Positions 52,727 to 62,066 are shown, counted from the stretch's first letter. The stretch is DNA of 64,000 nucleotides from Anaerolineae bacterium (GCA_020851635.1 JADZCJ010000068.1:49417-113416), one strand, 5' to 3'. The notes: generated by a model from the letters alone, not told the origin. Numbers and translations: made by a program.

Positions 52727-53699
52727 AATCCATCACCCGCAAGACCGCTTGATATACATGGCGGTCATCGGGCAGAATCTCGCGCTCTAGATTTGGCGCA
52801 AATGGAATTGGCGCATCCGCAGCGCCAACCCGTTCGATTGGCGCTTTGAGATAATCAAACGCGCGATGACCCGCCTGTGCCGCGATTTCGCCGCCCACCC
52901 CGCCGGTGCGGTTTGCCTCGTGCGCGACCACCAGCCGCCCCGTCTTTTTGACCGAGGTGACGATGGCATCCATATCCAGAGGCACGAGCGTGCGCGGGTC
53001 AATGATTTCGACCGAAACCCCTTCCTGCTCTAATTGTTTTGCCGCTTTGAGCGCATAATCCACCATGTCCGATAGCGCCACAACCGTAACATCGTTGCCG
53101 GAACGCACTATGTTCGCCTTGCCGAACGGAACAAAATACGGTTCGTCAGGCACCTCGCCTTTGACGTTATAGAGCATCTTGTTCTCAAAGACGATGGTGG
53201 GATTGGGGTCGCGGATGGCGGTTTTCAGCAAGCCCTTGGCATCGGATGGGTTCGACGGCATGGCGATCTTGATGCCCGGAATGTGCATGAACCACGCTTC
53301 GAGACACTGACTGTGCTGCGCCGCCGCCGAGCGTCGCCCGCCCATGGGCGCGCGAATGGTCATCGGGATTTCCAGCTTGCCGCCAAACATATAGCGCATC
53401 TTGGCTGCTTGATTCACCACCTGGTCCATCGCCATCCCAAAAAAATCGCTATACATGATTTCGGCGACGGGAATCAACCCGGTGGACGCTGACCCTACGG
53501 CGCAACCCAAAATCGCCATTTCTGAAATTGGCGTGTTGCGAATGCGGCGCGGTCCAAACTCGTCCAGCAGTTCGAGCGTCACTTTGAACGAGCCGCCAAA
53601 TTCGGCAATGTCCTCGCCCAACAGATATACCCTCTCGTCATGCGCCAGTTCTTCGCGCAGCGCCTGACGGATTGCCTCGCGATAGGTCATTTCAGCCAT
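52716..53699 (-). CDS. 2-oxoacid/acetoin dehydrogenase E1 component, beta subunit (pair 1)
   Basis: A 327-aa transketolase-like beta subunit. Motifs: MTYREAIRQALREEL, YLLGEDIAEFGGSFKVT (with the GEDV-like Glu that activates thiamine diphosphate), RIRNTPISEMAILGCAVG, and HSQCLEAWFMHIPGIKIAMP. The C-terminal domain has VEIIDPRTLVPLDMD. With the alpha subunit 2 bp upstream it makes an alpha2-beta2 E1 enzyme that decarboxylates a 2-oxoacid or acetoin and passes the acyl group to E2 (54759). Confidence 0.93.
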   Translation of the reverse strand: MAEMTYREAIRQALREELAHDERVYLLGEDIAEFGGSFKVTLELLDEFGPRRIRNTPISEMAILGCAVGSASTGLIPVAEIMYSDFFGMAMDQVVNQAAKMRYMFGGKLEIPMTIRAPMGGRRSAAAQHSQCLEAWFMHIPGIKIAMPSNPSDAKGLLKTAIRDPNPTIVFENKMLYNVKGEVPDEPYFVPFGKANIVRSGNDVTVVALSDMVDYALKAAKQLEQEGVSVEIIDPRTLVPLDMDAIVTSVKKTGRLVVAHEANRTGGVGGEIAAQAGHRAFDYLKAPIERVGAADAPIPFAPNLEREILPDDRHVYQAVLRVMDYGG

Positions 53700-53701
53700 T
53701 T

Positions 53702-54682
53702 TTAGAGCGCCTCCGAAACGGGTGTGAATATATCTGTATATGCCTGTGCGGGGTCCGGCAGCGGCGATGCTTCGGCGAACGCGACCGCATTCTCCAGCTC
53801 TTGCGCCGCCGTCTGTTCAATCTCATCCAATTGCGCGGCAGAGACGCCGCGGGCGAGCAATTCGTTTCGCCAGTCGCGGATCGCATCGCGGTCCTCGATC
53901 GTCAGCATTTCTTCTTTGGGGCGATAATGCTGCTGGTCTGCTTCGTGGTGTCCCCGCCAGCGCGTCGTCTGACATTCGATAAAGGCAGGTCCGCCGCCGC
54001 TGCGCGCGCGCTGCACCGCTGAACGCGTCGCGAGATACACCGCGCCGACATTGTTGCCATCCACGGTGACGCCGGGCATGTCGTATGCCACCGCCCGCTG
54101 TGCGACAGCTTGAATTTTTTGATGCTGACGGCGCGGGGTGGATTCCGCATACCCGTTATTTTCACACACAAAGATCGAGGGCAGGTTCCAGACCGCCGCG
54201 AAATTCATCGCTTCGTGAAAGGTCCCCGTATTCGTCGCGCCGTCGCCAAAAAATGCCACGGCAACGCCGTCGTTGCCCAGATACTGCGCCGTAAACGCCG
54301 CGCCATTGATGATCGCCGCGCCCGCGCCGACAATCGCATTTGCGCCCAACATGCCGAGATCGGGTTCGGCAATGTGCATCGAGCCGCCTTTGCCCTTGTT
54401 ATAACCCGTAGCTTTGCCAAACAATTCCGCCATCATCAAATCCAGTCGTCCGCCCTTGGCGATCAGGTGCCCGTGCCCGCGATGTGTGCTAATGATCTTG
54501 TCCTCCAGCCGCAAATTCGCGCACACCCCTGCGGCAACCGCCTCTTCTCCGATATAAGTGTGCAAAAAGCCGGGAATTTTTCCGCGCGCATACAGTTCCG
54601 AGACCGCTTGTTCAAATCTGCGGATGCGGACCATCGTGCCGTACATGGACAATGCAACGTCAATTGGAATCTCGTTGTTCAT
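53702..54682 (-). CDS. 2-oxoacid/acetoin dehydrogenase E1 component, alpha subunit (pair 1)
   Basis: A 326-aa thiamine-diphosphate-binding subunit. The ThDP motif is GDGATNTGTFHEAMNFAAVW ending in ENN, preceded by GKGGSMHIAEPDLGMLGANA. MVRIRRFEQAVSELYARGKI and THRGHGHLIAKG match acetoin/pyruvate dehydrogenase alpha chains. An AGAGG site precedes the ATG. It is 76 bp from the E2 gene and belongs to the same minus-strand operon. Confidence 0.93.
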   Translation of the reverse strand: MNNEIPIDVALSMYGTMVRIRRFEQAVSELYARGKIPGFLHTYIGEEAVAAGVCANLRLEDKIISTHRGHGHLIAKGGRLDLMMAELFGKATGYNKGKGGSMHIAEPDLGMLGANAIVGAGAAIINGAAFTAQYLGNDGVAVAFFGDGATNTGTFHEAMNFAAVWNLPSIFVCENNGYAESTPRRQHQKIQAVAQRAVAYDMPGVTVDGNNVGAVYLATRSAVQRARSGGGPAFIECQTTRWRGHHEADQQHYRPKEEMLTIEDRDAIRDWRNELLARGVSAAQLDEIEQTAAQELENAVAFAEASPLPDPAQAYTDIFTPVSEAL

Positions 54683-54758
54683 AACGCCTCTGAGGACCTG
54701 AGATTTTTATATTCGATCAATCGCCTTGCGCTGTCAAAAATGACCCGCGTAACATCAG

Positions 54759-56150
54759 TCAATTGATCAACAAATAAGGATGCGTCAGCCGTTCTTTTAA
54801 CAGCGCAAGAAATCGAGCTCCCTGCACCCCGTCCATACTGCGATGGTCTAGCGACAGCGTACAATTCATCAACGGGCGCAGCGCGATCGAATCGTCGGGC
54901 ATGCCCACGGGCGTTTTGATAATGCGCCCCACCGCGAGAATCGCGCTCTGGGTCGGATTGATAATTGCGCTAAAGCGATCAACCCCATACATCCCCAGAT
55001 TCGAAATGGTTAAAGTGCCGCCGTTCAGGTCATCGGGACTGAACCGCATAGACGCCGCTTTCCCCTGCAGCGTCTTGAGCTCGCGCGTGATCTGGGCGAG
55101 CGATTTGTTGTTGGCATCGCGAATCACAGGCACGACCAATCCCTGCTCCGTCCCCATCGCAACGCCAATGTTGATTTCCGAATAGAGTTTGATCCGCCCA
55201 TCGAGAAACGAGGCGTTCGCCCGCGGGAAACTTTTCAGAGTCGCGGCGACAATCTTGACCAGAATGCCTGTGACCGAAAGCCGCTCGCCCGTTTCCTCTG
55301 TAACGGCGGACATCCACGTTTCGCGCAGCTCTAGCGCATTCGTCATGTCCACGTCCGCCGATAACGCAAAATGCGGCGCGGTCTGCACGCTTTCCAACAT
55401 TCGCTGTCCCGTTAACCGCTGTATCGGATTGAGGTCCAACCAAACGTCAGAGCTAGAGCCGGTGGGCGCGGCGGCTGCATCAGGTGTCGGCGCGGGCGGC
55501 GCGGGCACGAATTGGATTACATCTTCTTTGGTGATTTGCCCGCGCGGACCCGTCCCCGTGACTCGGGACAGATCAATCCCCCGTTCCTCGGCAATGCGTC
55601 GCGCGATGGGCGAAACCAAAGGCGCCGCAGCTTCCTGATCCGGTTTTTGGGCAGCGTCCGCATAATTTCGCACATCTTGTTCGCTGATCCGCCCTTCGGG
55701 TCCTGTCCCCGCAACAACGGCGAGGTCAATCCCCAGATCGCGTGCCAGCTTGCGGACGACCGGCGTCGCGCGTATTTCGCCGGGCGCGGTGCTGACCGTC
55801 TGCGCGGGCGCGCGAGCTGCTGTAACGGGGACGCTTTCCGCTGCGGGGGGGGGAGTGATTTCCTGTTTTGCTCCACCCAACGGCGGGAGAGTTGGCACGT
55901 TCTCTTGCGCGGCGGCGATAAATGCAACCGTCTCGCCGACCGGGACGAGCATGCCGGGCGCGACCCCCGCGCGAATCCCTTTCAAAACGCCTGCGGTCGG
56001 CGCTTCCAACTCTACCGTCGCCTTGTCCGTCATGATGGCAAGGATCGGCTGTCCTTTTTGTACGCTGCTTCCCTCTTGGACCAACCATTCGACGATTTCA
56101 CCCGTCTCCATATGGTCGGACATTTTTGGCATAAAGACTTCGGCTGCCAT
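54759..56150 (-). CDS. Dihydrolipoamide acyltransferase E2 with two PSBD domains
   Basis: The ATG at 56150 follows AGGAG (56160-56156) and gives 463 aa. The N-terminal lipoyl domain carries the lipoylated Lys in MTDKATVELEAP (near residue 42). Two peripheral-subunit-binding domains follow, VVRKLARDLGIDLAVVAGTG and IARRIAEERGIDLSRVTGTG, each ending in a GxI..xDV motif; most E2 proteins have one. The catalytic domain ends with SLDHRSMDGVQGARFL, where His and Asp are active. It could serve both E1 pairs encoded beside it. No E3 (lipoamide dehydrogenase) gene is present in the window. Confidence 0.93.
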   Translation of the reverse strand: MAAEVFMPKMSDHMETGEIVEWLVQEGSSVQKGQPILAIMTDKATVELEAPTAGVLKGIRAGVAPGMLVPVGETVAFIAAAQENVPTLPPLGGAKQEITPPPAAESVPVTAARAPAQTVSTAPGEIRATPVVRKLARDLGIDLAVVAGTGPEGRISEQDVRNYADAAQKPDQEAAAPLVSPIARRIAEERGIDLSRVTGTGPRGQITKEDVIQFVPAPPAPTPDAAAAPTGSSSDVWLDLNPIQRLTGQRMLESVQTAPHFALSADVDMTNALELRETWMSAVTEETGERLSVTGILVKIVAATLKSFPRANASFLDGRIKLYSEINIGVAMGTEQGLVVPVIRDANNKSLAQITRELKTLQGKAASMRFSPDDLNGGTLTISNLGMYGVDRFSAIINPTQSAILAVGRIIKTPVGMPDDSIALRPLMNCTLSLDHRSMDGVQGARFLALLKERLTHPYLLIN

Positions 56151-56205
56151 TCTCTCTCCTGCGCTAATGTATTCCGTTTCGCACCCGGCTCTATGAACGG
56201 GATTG

Positions 56206-56274
56206 AAACGCGAATTTACGCGAATATCCGCAAATTTTCTTTTTGTTTGCGCAGATTCGCGCAGATTTGCGTTT
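56206..56274. repeat. Long imperfect hairpin repeat
   Basis: The arms AAACGCGAATTTACGCGAAT... (56206-56234) and ...GATTCGCGCAGATTTGCGTT (56246-56274) pair over about 29 bases with a few mismatches and an 11-base T-rich loop. The repeated CGCGAAT and GCGCAGATT units resemble dispersed intergenic repeats. It lies between the TIM-barrel gene and the E2 gene and could shape the polycistronic message. Confidence 0.5.
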
Positions 56275-56295
56275 GCTGCTGTGAGCAAGGACAAG

Positions 56296-57129
56296 CTAAC
56301 CCGGCTGCTTGGGAATAAACCTTCGCAAATACTCGATCGAGGCGCGCGCCGCCGTATCGGAATCGGGCAGCGGCAAAATCTCTAATGAGACGAATCCGTC
56401 ATAGTCATTTTCGTTCAGGACCGCAGCAATCCTGTCAAACTCGAGATGGGCGCTGCCGGGCGACCGACGGTTGTTGTCGGCAAAATGAACAAATTTCGTG
56501 ACCGCTTTTGCCTCGCGGAAACTGTCGTAAATATTCACGTCCTCGATGTTCATGTGATACACATCGAGCATCAAATTGAAATTGGGGCGCTTTACGCGGC
56601 GCACCATCGCAATCCCCTCTTGCGTCGTATGAATATACGGCGCTTGATGCGTGTTGATCGGTTCGAGGACCCATTCGATCCCGTGCGGCGCGGCATAGTC
56701 TGCCAGCTCGCGAAAAGATGTTTCCATCCGCGCCAGCGTGGTTTCGGCATCCCCTGCCAACCCCGGACCGCGCGAGCGCCCGATGTTGATCAGCGTGCCG
56801 CGTTCGAAATGCGCTGCCGAAAAATCAACGAACGCTTTGAGTCGCGCCAGCGCGTTCTTTTCGACGACCGGGTCGGGACCCACCAGCCCGAGTCCGTCTT
56901 CGCCAAAAACGTGTCCGGTGCAAAAGCCGACCAATTGCAGATTGTTTTCGGCGAGGAGCGTTTTCAGGATCTCGCCGTCGAGCTGTGACGGGTCTTTGGT
57001 CATCAACTCGACGCCGTCATACCCCAGCGCGGCGAGTTTGCGAAATGCTGTCGCAAGATCGCCGCGATAGACCGCCAGCGTATCCTGTGTGAGGTCGGGC
57101 GCGCCGACCATCGCCGAAATCTTGATCAT
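56296..57129 (-). CDS. Sugar phosphate isomerase/epimerase (TIM barrel)
   Basis: The ATG at 57129 (MIKISAMVGAPDL) gives 277 aa. It is an AP-endonuclease-2-like TIM barrel: LGYDGVELMTKDP, LVGFCTGHVFGEDG, GIEWVLEPINTHQAPYIHT, LMLDVYHMNIEDV and GFVSLEILPLP supply the metal-binding Glu, Asp and His. Such enzymes epimerise or isomerise keto-sugars or inositol-derived intermediates. It stands between the E1 pair 2 and E2 genes, separated from both by repeat-bearing spacers. Confidence 0.9.
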   Translation of the reverse strand: MIKISAMVGAPDLTQDTLAVYRGDLATAFRKLAALGYDGVELMTKDPSQLDGEILKTLLAENNLQLVGFCTGHVFGEDGLGLVGPDPVVEKNALARLKAFVDFSAAHFERGTLINIGRSRGPGLAGDAETTLARMETSFRELADYAAPHGIEWVLEPINTHQAPYIHTTQEGIAMVRRVKRPNFNLMLDVYHMNIEDVNIYDSFREAKAVTKFVHFADNNRRSPGSAHLEFDRIAAVLNENDYDGFVSLEILPLPDSDTAARASIEYLRRFIPKQPG

Positions 57130-57192
57130 GAGAATTCGCAGCACAATGCAAAGAACATTCTTGCCGCGCGCCCGGAAACGCAAAGCTGCACG

Positions 57193-57257
57193 AATCCGGG
57201 CTAATCTAAATTTTAAGATTCGCGAAAATTCGCGCTTTCATTCCGTCCACCCGGATT
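57193..57257. repeat. Short inverted-repeat spacer
   Basis: AATCCGGG (57193-57200) and CCCGGATT (57250-57257) form an 8-bp perfect inverted repeat around AT-rich DNA with two ATTCGCG units. The internal motif is shared with the hairpin at 56206-56274, suggesting related repeat sequence in both spacers around the isomerase gene. Confidence 0.35.
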
Positions 57258-57286
57258 GAGTTCTTGACTCTATCATCCCGGCTGGC

Positions 57287-58363
57287 TTAATACGCCATCA
57301 CTTGACGAACCGCTTGCAGCACATCATCCGTGCGGGGCCATACCCCGTCTTCGATACTGTTGGCAAATGGCACGGGGGAATTGCGTCCCGTCACGCGCAC
57401 CACCGGCGCGCGCAGATAATCAAACGCCTGCTCCGTGACCGCCATCGCCCATTCGCCGGTTGGTCCGTAATCGCGCACCGCCTCGGCAACCAGCACCACG
57501 CGACCTGTCTTGCGCGCGGACGCGCCAATCGTTTCGCGGTCCAACGGACTGATGGCGCGAACGTCAATCACCTCGACGCTGACGCCCTCGCGCTCTAGCA
57601 TTTGCGCCGCCAGCATCGCGTGCCAGACCATATAGCCCGAAGCCACGATGGTAACATCCGTGCCCACGCGTTTCACATCGCACTTGCCGATGGGCAGCAC
57701 ATAATCTTGATCGGGCACTAGCCCGCGAAACGAATAGAGGAATTTGTGTTCGAGAAAAATGACCGGGTTGTTGTCGCGAATCGCGGCTTTTAACAATCCT
57801 TTGGCATCATACGGTGTAGAGGGCAAAACAACCTTGAGCCCGGGAATATGCGCGAACCAGGTTTCCAGACTCTGCGAGTGCTGCGCCGCCGTGCTTTTGC
57901 CCGCCCCGCCGCCTTGCGGCATCCGCAAGACCCACGGCACCTGACACTGCCCGCCTGTCATAAAGCGCAATTTTGCCGCCTGGGTGCAAATCTGGTCCAT
58001 CGCCAGACCTGAAAAATCAACAAACATGATTTCGATGACGGGACGCATCCCGACCAACGCTGCGCCCGTCGCCGCGCCGACAATCGTATTTTCGCTGATC
58101 GGCGTGTTGCGGACGCGCGCGCCGCCAAATTGGTCAAACAATGTGCGCGTGACCCCGAACGCGCCGCCGTGTTTGCCCACATCCTCGCCCATCACAAACA
58201 CGCTCGCGTCGCGCGTCATCTCTTCGCGCAGCGCTTCTCGTATCGCTTCCTGATACGACATTTCGCGTGCGGGCGTGCCGGGCGCGACCTGCATAATCAA
58301 GTCCGGCGACATGACGGGCGCTGCGCCGCCCAATGACACCGCATCTCGTTCAGTGGCTGCCAT
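57287..58363 (-). CDS. 2-oxoacid/acetoin dehydrogenase E1 component, beta subunit (pair 2)
   Basis: A 358-aa E1 beta subunit with a 33-residue N-terminal extension before MSYQEAIREALREEM. Motifs: FVMGEDVGKHGGAFGVT, RVRNTPISENTIVGAATG, HSQSLETWFAHIPGLKVVLP and VEVIDVRAISPLDRETI. It is clearly diverged from the pair-1 subunit at 52716, so the two E1 enzymes probably have different substrates. Eight bases separate it from its alpha subunit. Confidence 0.93.
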   Translation of the reverse strand: MAATERDAVSLGGAAPVMSPDLIMQVAPGTPAREMSYQEAIREALREEMTRDASVFVMGEDVGKHGGAFGVTRTLFDQFGGARVRNTPISENTIVGAATGAALVGMRPVIEIMFVDFSGLAMDQICTQAAKLRFMTGGQCQVPWVLRMPQGGGAGKSTAAQHSQSLETWFAHIPGLKVVLPSTPYDAKGLLKAAIRDNNPVIFLEHKFLYSFRGLVPDQDYVLPIGKCDVKRVGTDVTIVASGYMVWHAMLAAQMLEREGVSVEVIDVRAISPLDRETIGASARKTGRVVLVAEAVRDYGPTGEWAMAVTEQAFDYLRAPVVRVTGRNSPVPFANSIEDGVWPRTDDVLQAVRQVMAY

Positions 58364-58371
58364 ACATCATC

Positions 58372-59331
58372 CTATGCATACACATAATCCATCGCCGTTG
58401 CGGGCTCGGGTTCGGGGCTGGAGCGCGCAAACTCGATCGCGCGCGCAATTTCCTGTTTGATTTCCGTGTCAATCGCGTCCAGTTCGGCGTCGGTCGCCTT
58501 GTTTTCCTTGAGCAGATACTCGCGGAAACGCGGGATGGGGTCGAATTGACGATATTGGTCCACTTCTTGGCGATTGCGATACACTTCGGGTTCGCCCGCA
58601 TAGTGTCCTTCAAAGCGGTATGCTTCAGTCACCAGCAGCGTCGGTCCCTCGCCGCGCCTTGCGCGTTCCACCGCGCGGGTTGCCGCGTCGTAAACGTCCA
58701 GCACATCGAAACCGTCCACACGTTCGCCCGGAATCCCATACGCTTGCGCGCGCACCGAGAGGTCATCCACTTTGACAGCGTCTTTGATGTTGGTTGAAAC
58801 GCCATAATGATTGTTTTCGAGCACAAACACGACGGGCAGGTTCCAGACCGCCGCCATATTCAACCCTTCGTGCCAGTTTCCGGTGTTGCTGCCCGCTTCG
58901 CCGGTAAAGGGCACAGCGACGCGGTCCTCGCCGCGCATTTGAAATGCCAGCGCCGCGCCCACGGCGAGCGGAATCCCCGAACCGACGACAGCCAACGCGC
59001 CAAGACTGCCCGTGTCGAATGCGGCAATGTGCATCGAGCCGCCGCGTCCCTTGCAATAGCCCGTGACCTTGCCGAGAATTTCCGCCATCATCCTTGCCGT
59101 GTCCGCGCCCTTGGCGATGTTGTGCCCGTGACTGCGGTGCGTGCCCGCGATCAAGTCATCGCGCCGCAGCGCCATGCACACGCCCACGCCGGACGCTTCC
59201 TGTCCGATATAAGGATGCACCGCGCCTTTGACCTGTCCGCGCTTGAACAAGTCCATTGACGCGAGTTCAAATTCGCGAATGCGGACCATCCGTCGGTACA
59301 TTTCCAGCAGCGTTGATTTATCGGGGTTCAT
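58372..59331 (-). CDS. 2-oxoacid/acetoin dehydrogenase E1 component, alpha subunit (pair 2)
   Basis: A 319-aa ThDP-binding subunit: MVRIREFELASMDLF, THRSHGHNIAKGADTARMM, CKGRGGSMHIAAFDTGSLGA, and the ThDP segment PFTGEAGSNTGNWHEGLN ending ENNHYG. The usual GDGA has become TGEAGS, a small change within the cofactor motif. It follows the aminotransferase gene by 5 bp, so an amine-derived 2-oxoacid may feed this E1. Confidence 0.92.
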   Translation of the reverse strand: MNPDKSTLLEMYRRMVRIREFELASMDLFKRGQVKGAVHPYIGQEASGVGVCMALRRDDLIAGTHRSHGHNIAKGADTARMMAEILGKVTGYCKGRGGSMHIAAFDTGSLGALAVVGSGIPLAVGAALAFQMRGEDRVAVPFTGEAGSNTGNWHEGLNMAAVWNLPVVFVLENNHYGVSTNIKDAVKVDDLSVRAQAYGIPGERVDGFDVLDVYDAATRAVERARRGEGPTLLVTEAYRFEGHYAGEPEVYRNRQEVDQYRQFDPIPRFREYLLKENKATDAELDAIDTEIKQEIARAIEFARSSPEPEPATAMDYVYA

Positions 59332-59336
59332 TCGGG

Positions 59337-60713
59337 TTACTGTTTCAGTTTGCCCAACTCTTCAAAGATCGCCTCGCCCAGACGCCCCACCATGTCGTCA
59401 ATTTCCGCACACGTCGTAATGAACGGAGGCGCGACGGCGACCCAATTCGGCGCGGAACGGATGAGCATCTTCTTTTGGTGGATCGTATTCCTGCCGACGC
59501 GCAGCCCAAACTCGGTTTCTTTCGGGAACGATTCGAGCGTTTCCGGGTCCTTGACAAATTCAACCCCTATCATCAAACCCTTGCCGCGGATGTCGCCAAT
59601 CACCCCCAATTCGCGCAGGTCTTGCAGTTTTGTCATCAGATATTCGCCCATCTCGGCAACCTGCGGGATGAGGTTCCGTTCGTCCAGTTCTTGCAGCGCC
59701 GCAATGCCTGCCGCGCACGTCAGGGGGTTGCCCCCGTAGGTGTGCCCATCGGCGAACGCTTTTTCGCGGTCTTGAGAAATAAAGGCATCGGCGACCTTGT
59801 CGCTAAAGCCAACCGCCGAAAGGGGCGAATAGCCCGCAGACAACCCCTTGCCCGCGCACATAATGTCCGGCGCAATGCCCCAATGATCGGCTGCCCACAT
59901 CTTGCCCGTGCGCCCGACGCCCGTTGCGATTTCATCGAGGATCAACATCACATCATAACGGTCGCAAATTTGACGGATGAGGGGCCAGTAATCATCGGAC
60001 GGCACAACGTTGCCCGTCGAAAGCTGAATCGGTTCGGCAATAAATGCCGCGATATTGTCTGCCCCTTCATACTGGATCACGGTTTCGAGCATTTGCGCGG
60101 CGAGTTTGTCGCGGTCAGCGGGCGCCACAGGATAAGGCGAGCGCAGCTCGCCGGGAGGCGGAATGTGCAAAAAGCCGCCCGTCAACGGCTCGAACGGCGC
60201 TTTGCGGTTCGCCATCCCCGTCGCGGTCAATGCGCCCAACGTCACGCCGTGAAAATTGTTATAGCGCGAGATGATCTTTTTCTTGTGCGGTTTGCCGATA
60301 TTCTGATAATACTGGCGCGCAAGCTTGATCGCCGTCTCGGTCGCTTCGGAACCGCCGCTCAAAAGTTTGACCGTGGTCAGACCTTGAGGCATACGCTTGC
60401 CGATCATTTCCACCAATTCCATCGCGCGGGTATTGGTCGAAAGAATCGGCGATGCAAAAACAAGGCGGTCCAATTGTTCCCGCATTGCTTGTTTGATGCG
60501 CTCGTTGCTGTGCCCCAGCGACATGACCCAGACCCCGGAAATGCCGTCCAGATACTTGTCGCCTTTGGCATCCCAGACATAAATCCCTTCACCCCGATCA
60601 TAGACCAACGGCTGCTGCATGAAATCGTGCATCTGCACAAAATCGAGCACCATGTGTTTCAGGTTGTCGCGGGAATAATAATCAAATTCGGAAAAATGCA
60701 TCGGCTCGCTCAC
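59337..60713 (-). CDS. Class III (aspartate family) aminotransferase
   Basis: A 458-aa PLP enzyme of the omega-aminotransferase group. Features: YVWDAKGDKYLDGISGVWVM, SGGSEATETAIKLARQYYQ, LILDEIATGVGRTGKMWA, and the PLP-lysine block MCAGKGLSAGYSPLSAV near residue 285. It would move an amino group from an omega-amino acid, diamine or amino-polyol to pyruvate or 2-oxoglutarate. It lies just upstream of the E1 alpha gene of pair 2 in the same operon. Confidence 0.93.
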   Translation of the reverse strand: MSEPMHFSEFDYYSRDNLKHMVLDFVQMHDFMQQPLVYDRGEGIYVWDAKGDKYLDGISGVWVMSLGHSNERIKQAMREQLDRLVFASPILSTNTRAMELVEMIGKRMPQGLTTVKLLSGGSEATETAIKLARQYYQNIGKPHKKKIISRYNNFHGVTLGALTATGMANRKAPFEPLTGGFLHIPPPGELRSPYPVAPADRDKLAAQMLETVIQYEGADNIAAFIAEPIQLSTGNVVPSDDYWPLIRQICDRYDVMLILDEIATGVGRTGKMWAADHWGIAPDIMCAGKGLSAGYSPLSAVGFSDKVADAFISQDREKAFADGHTYGGNPLTCAAGIAALQELDERNLIPQVAEMGEYLMTKLQDLRELGVIGDIRGKGLMIGVEFVKDPETLESFPKETEFGLRVGRNTIHQKKMLIRSAPNWVAVAPPFITTCAEIDDMVGRLGEAIFEELGKLKQ

Positions 60714-60776
60714 AGCGTCCTCCGGATAATCCTGCGCGGCAGGCAGCAGTCGTTCGATTGTTGAAATTCGTTTCGG

Positions 60777-62066
60777 CTAATCAATCTCGTGCGCTTCAAT
60801 CTGTTCCGCGATATAGCGCACGCGTTCGATAATATTGTCGCTCGTCACCAGGTCGGCGACGCCAAAGAGATGGGGCGAACTTCCGACCACCTCGAGCATA
60901 TTTGCGATATATTTTTCAAAATCTTCCTGGCTCGTATCGGGCTGTAGGATGCTGGAAGGAATCCCGCCCCAGATGAGCGGACCCTTGCCCTTCCATGCCT
61001 CGAACGCCTCCTGGAACGTCAATTCGGTGAGGGGAAACGGCGTAAACGACTCGAATACGTCGAGACCCGTTTCGGGGAGCAGCGGCACGAGGCGCTTGAG
61101 GTTTCCGTCCGTGTGGCTCCCCACCTTTTTGCCCTGTGCGTGGAACATGTCAATATATTTTTGATAATAAGGGATGCAGTAATCGGGAAACAATTTGGGA
61201 TTTGTGATCATCCCGTCAAGATTGTCGTCAAACTGGATATAGGGCCAGTCAAACCCCTCGAGATTCTTGATGTCGTTCAGCGTCACCTCGTCCATCAACG
61301 CCATCACCTTTTCGATCAACCCGGGGTTTTCATACAACGCATAGAACGTCGGCACTTCGCCGATGAGATCGAGCGCCATTTTCTGCCACGGAATGCGGTC
61401 TATCATGGCGGCGACAAACCCATCGTGCCCCATCCGTTTTTGGTTGTCATAGACCCAGTCGTATTTGGGCACAAATTCCGCGTGCGTATAGATATATTCC
61501 AGCGCGGGAAAATCATCGTCACCCTTGACGGGATGCTCGGTCATGACGGGAATCGTCCCGTTCGCAATCATGTCCTCGACCAGCGTGCTGCGCGCAATGA
61601 GCGTGCCTTTGGGCGTAATAAACTCGGCGGTCGTGTCACCCGGCTGCTCGAGCAAGAGCAAATCAAAGAGGCGCGGAAAATAATCAACAATCGGGTCCTT
61701 GGCGTGAAAAAAGACCTTGTCGTCGAGCGACAATTTCACTTCGACCCCGCGCAGACGGCGGCTGTGGGCGATACCTTGCAGCTGTTGTCCCATGCCGAGG
61801 TCGCGATGAATGTCGGTCAAACGCGCGCCGACAAAGTCCTTCCGAATCGGCACGGTGAAAATCGAAATGACGGACGGTTCCCGGTCGGCGGAGGGTTCCA
61901 TGTATTTGGCAGGCAGAGTGCCCGCGCGACTGCGCGCCGAATACCACAGTTCGGTGCGCGCGCAAAAGGGCCAGCGGTCCGGTTTGCCGCCGCGCATCGT
62001 CGTCAACAGGCGATTATAAATGTCGGGTGTTTGTTTGGTTTCGCGCCGGGTGATCGTTTTTTCCAT
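60777..62066 (-). CDS. Uroporphyrinogen decarboxylase (URO-D) family protein
   Basis: The ATG at 62066 gives 429 aa. The fold is that of URO-D/MtbA-type TIM barrels: GGKPDRWPFCARTELWY at the N-terminus, then FYALYENPGLIEKVMALMD, QFDDNLDGMI, GKKVGSHTDGNLKRLVPLL and PLIWGGIPSSILQPD. It lacks the uroporphyrinogen-type arginine cluster, and the SHTDGN segment resembles methylcobamide:CoM-type or other corrinoid-linked methyltransferases. In this operon it is more likely an uncharacterised demethylase-like enzyme than a heme enzyme (inference). Confidence 0.85.
   Translation of the reverse strand: MEKTITRRETKQTPDIYNRLLTTMRGGKPDRWPFCARTELWYSARSRAGTLPAKYMEPSADREPSVISIFTVPIRKDFVGARLTDIHRDLGMGQQLQGIAHSRRLRGVEVKLSLDDKVFFHAKDPIVDYFPRLFDLLLLEQPGDTTAEFITPKGTLIARSTLVEDMIANGTIPVMTEHPVKGDDDFPALEYIYTHAEFVPKYDWVYDNQKRMGHDGFVAAMIDRIPWQKMALDLIGEVPTFYALYENPGLIEKVMALMDEVTLNDIKNLEGFDWPYIQFDDNLDGMITNPKLFPDYCIPYYQKYIDMFHAQGKKVGSHTDGNLKRLVPLLPETGLDVFESFTPFPLTELTFQEAFEAWKGKGPLIWGGIPSSILQPDTSQEDFEKYIANMLEVVGSSPHLFGVADLVTSDNIIERVRYIAEQIEAHEID

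Noticed and set aside
59256..60764. Plus-strand open frame of 502 codons
   Set aside because: It is antisense to the class III aminotransferase, which has a complete set of PLP motifs.
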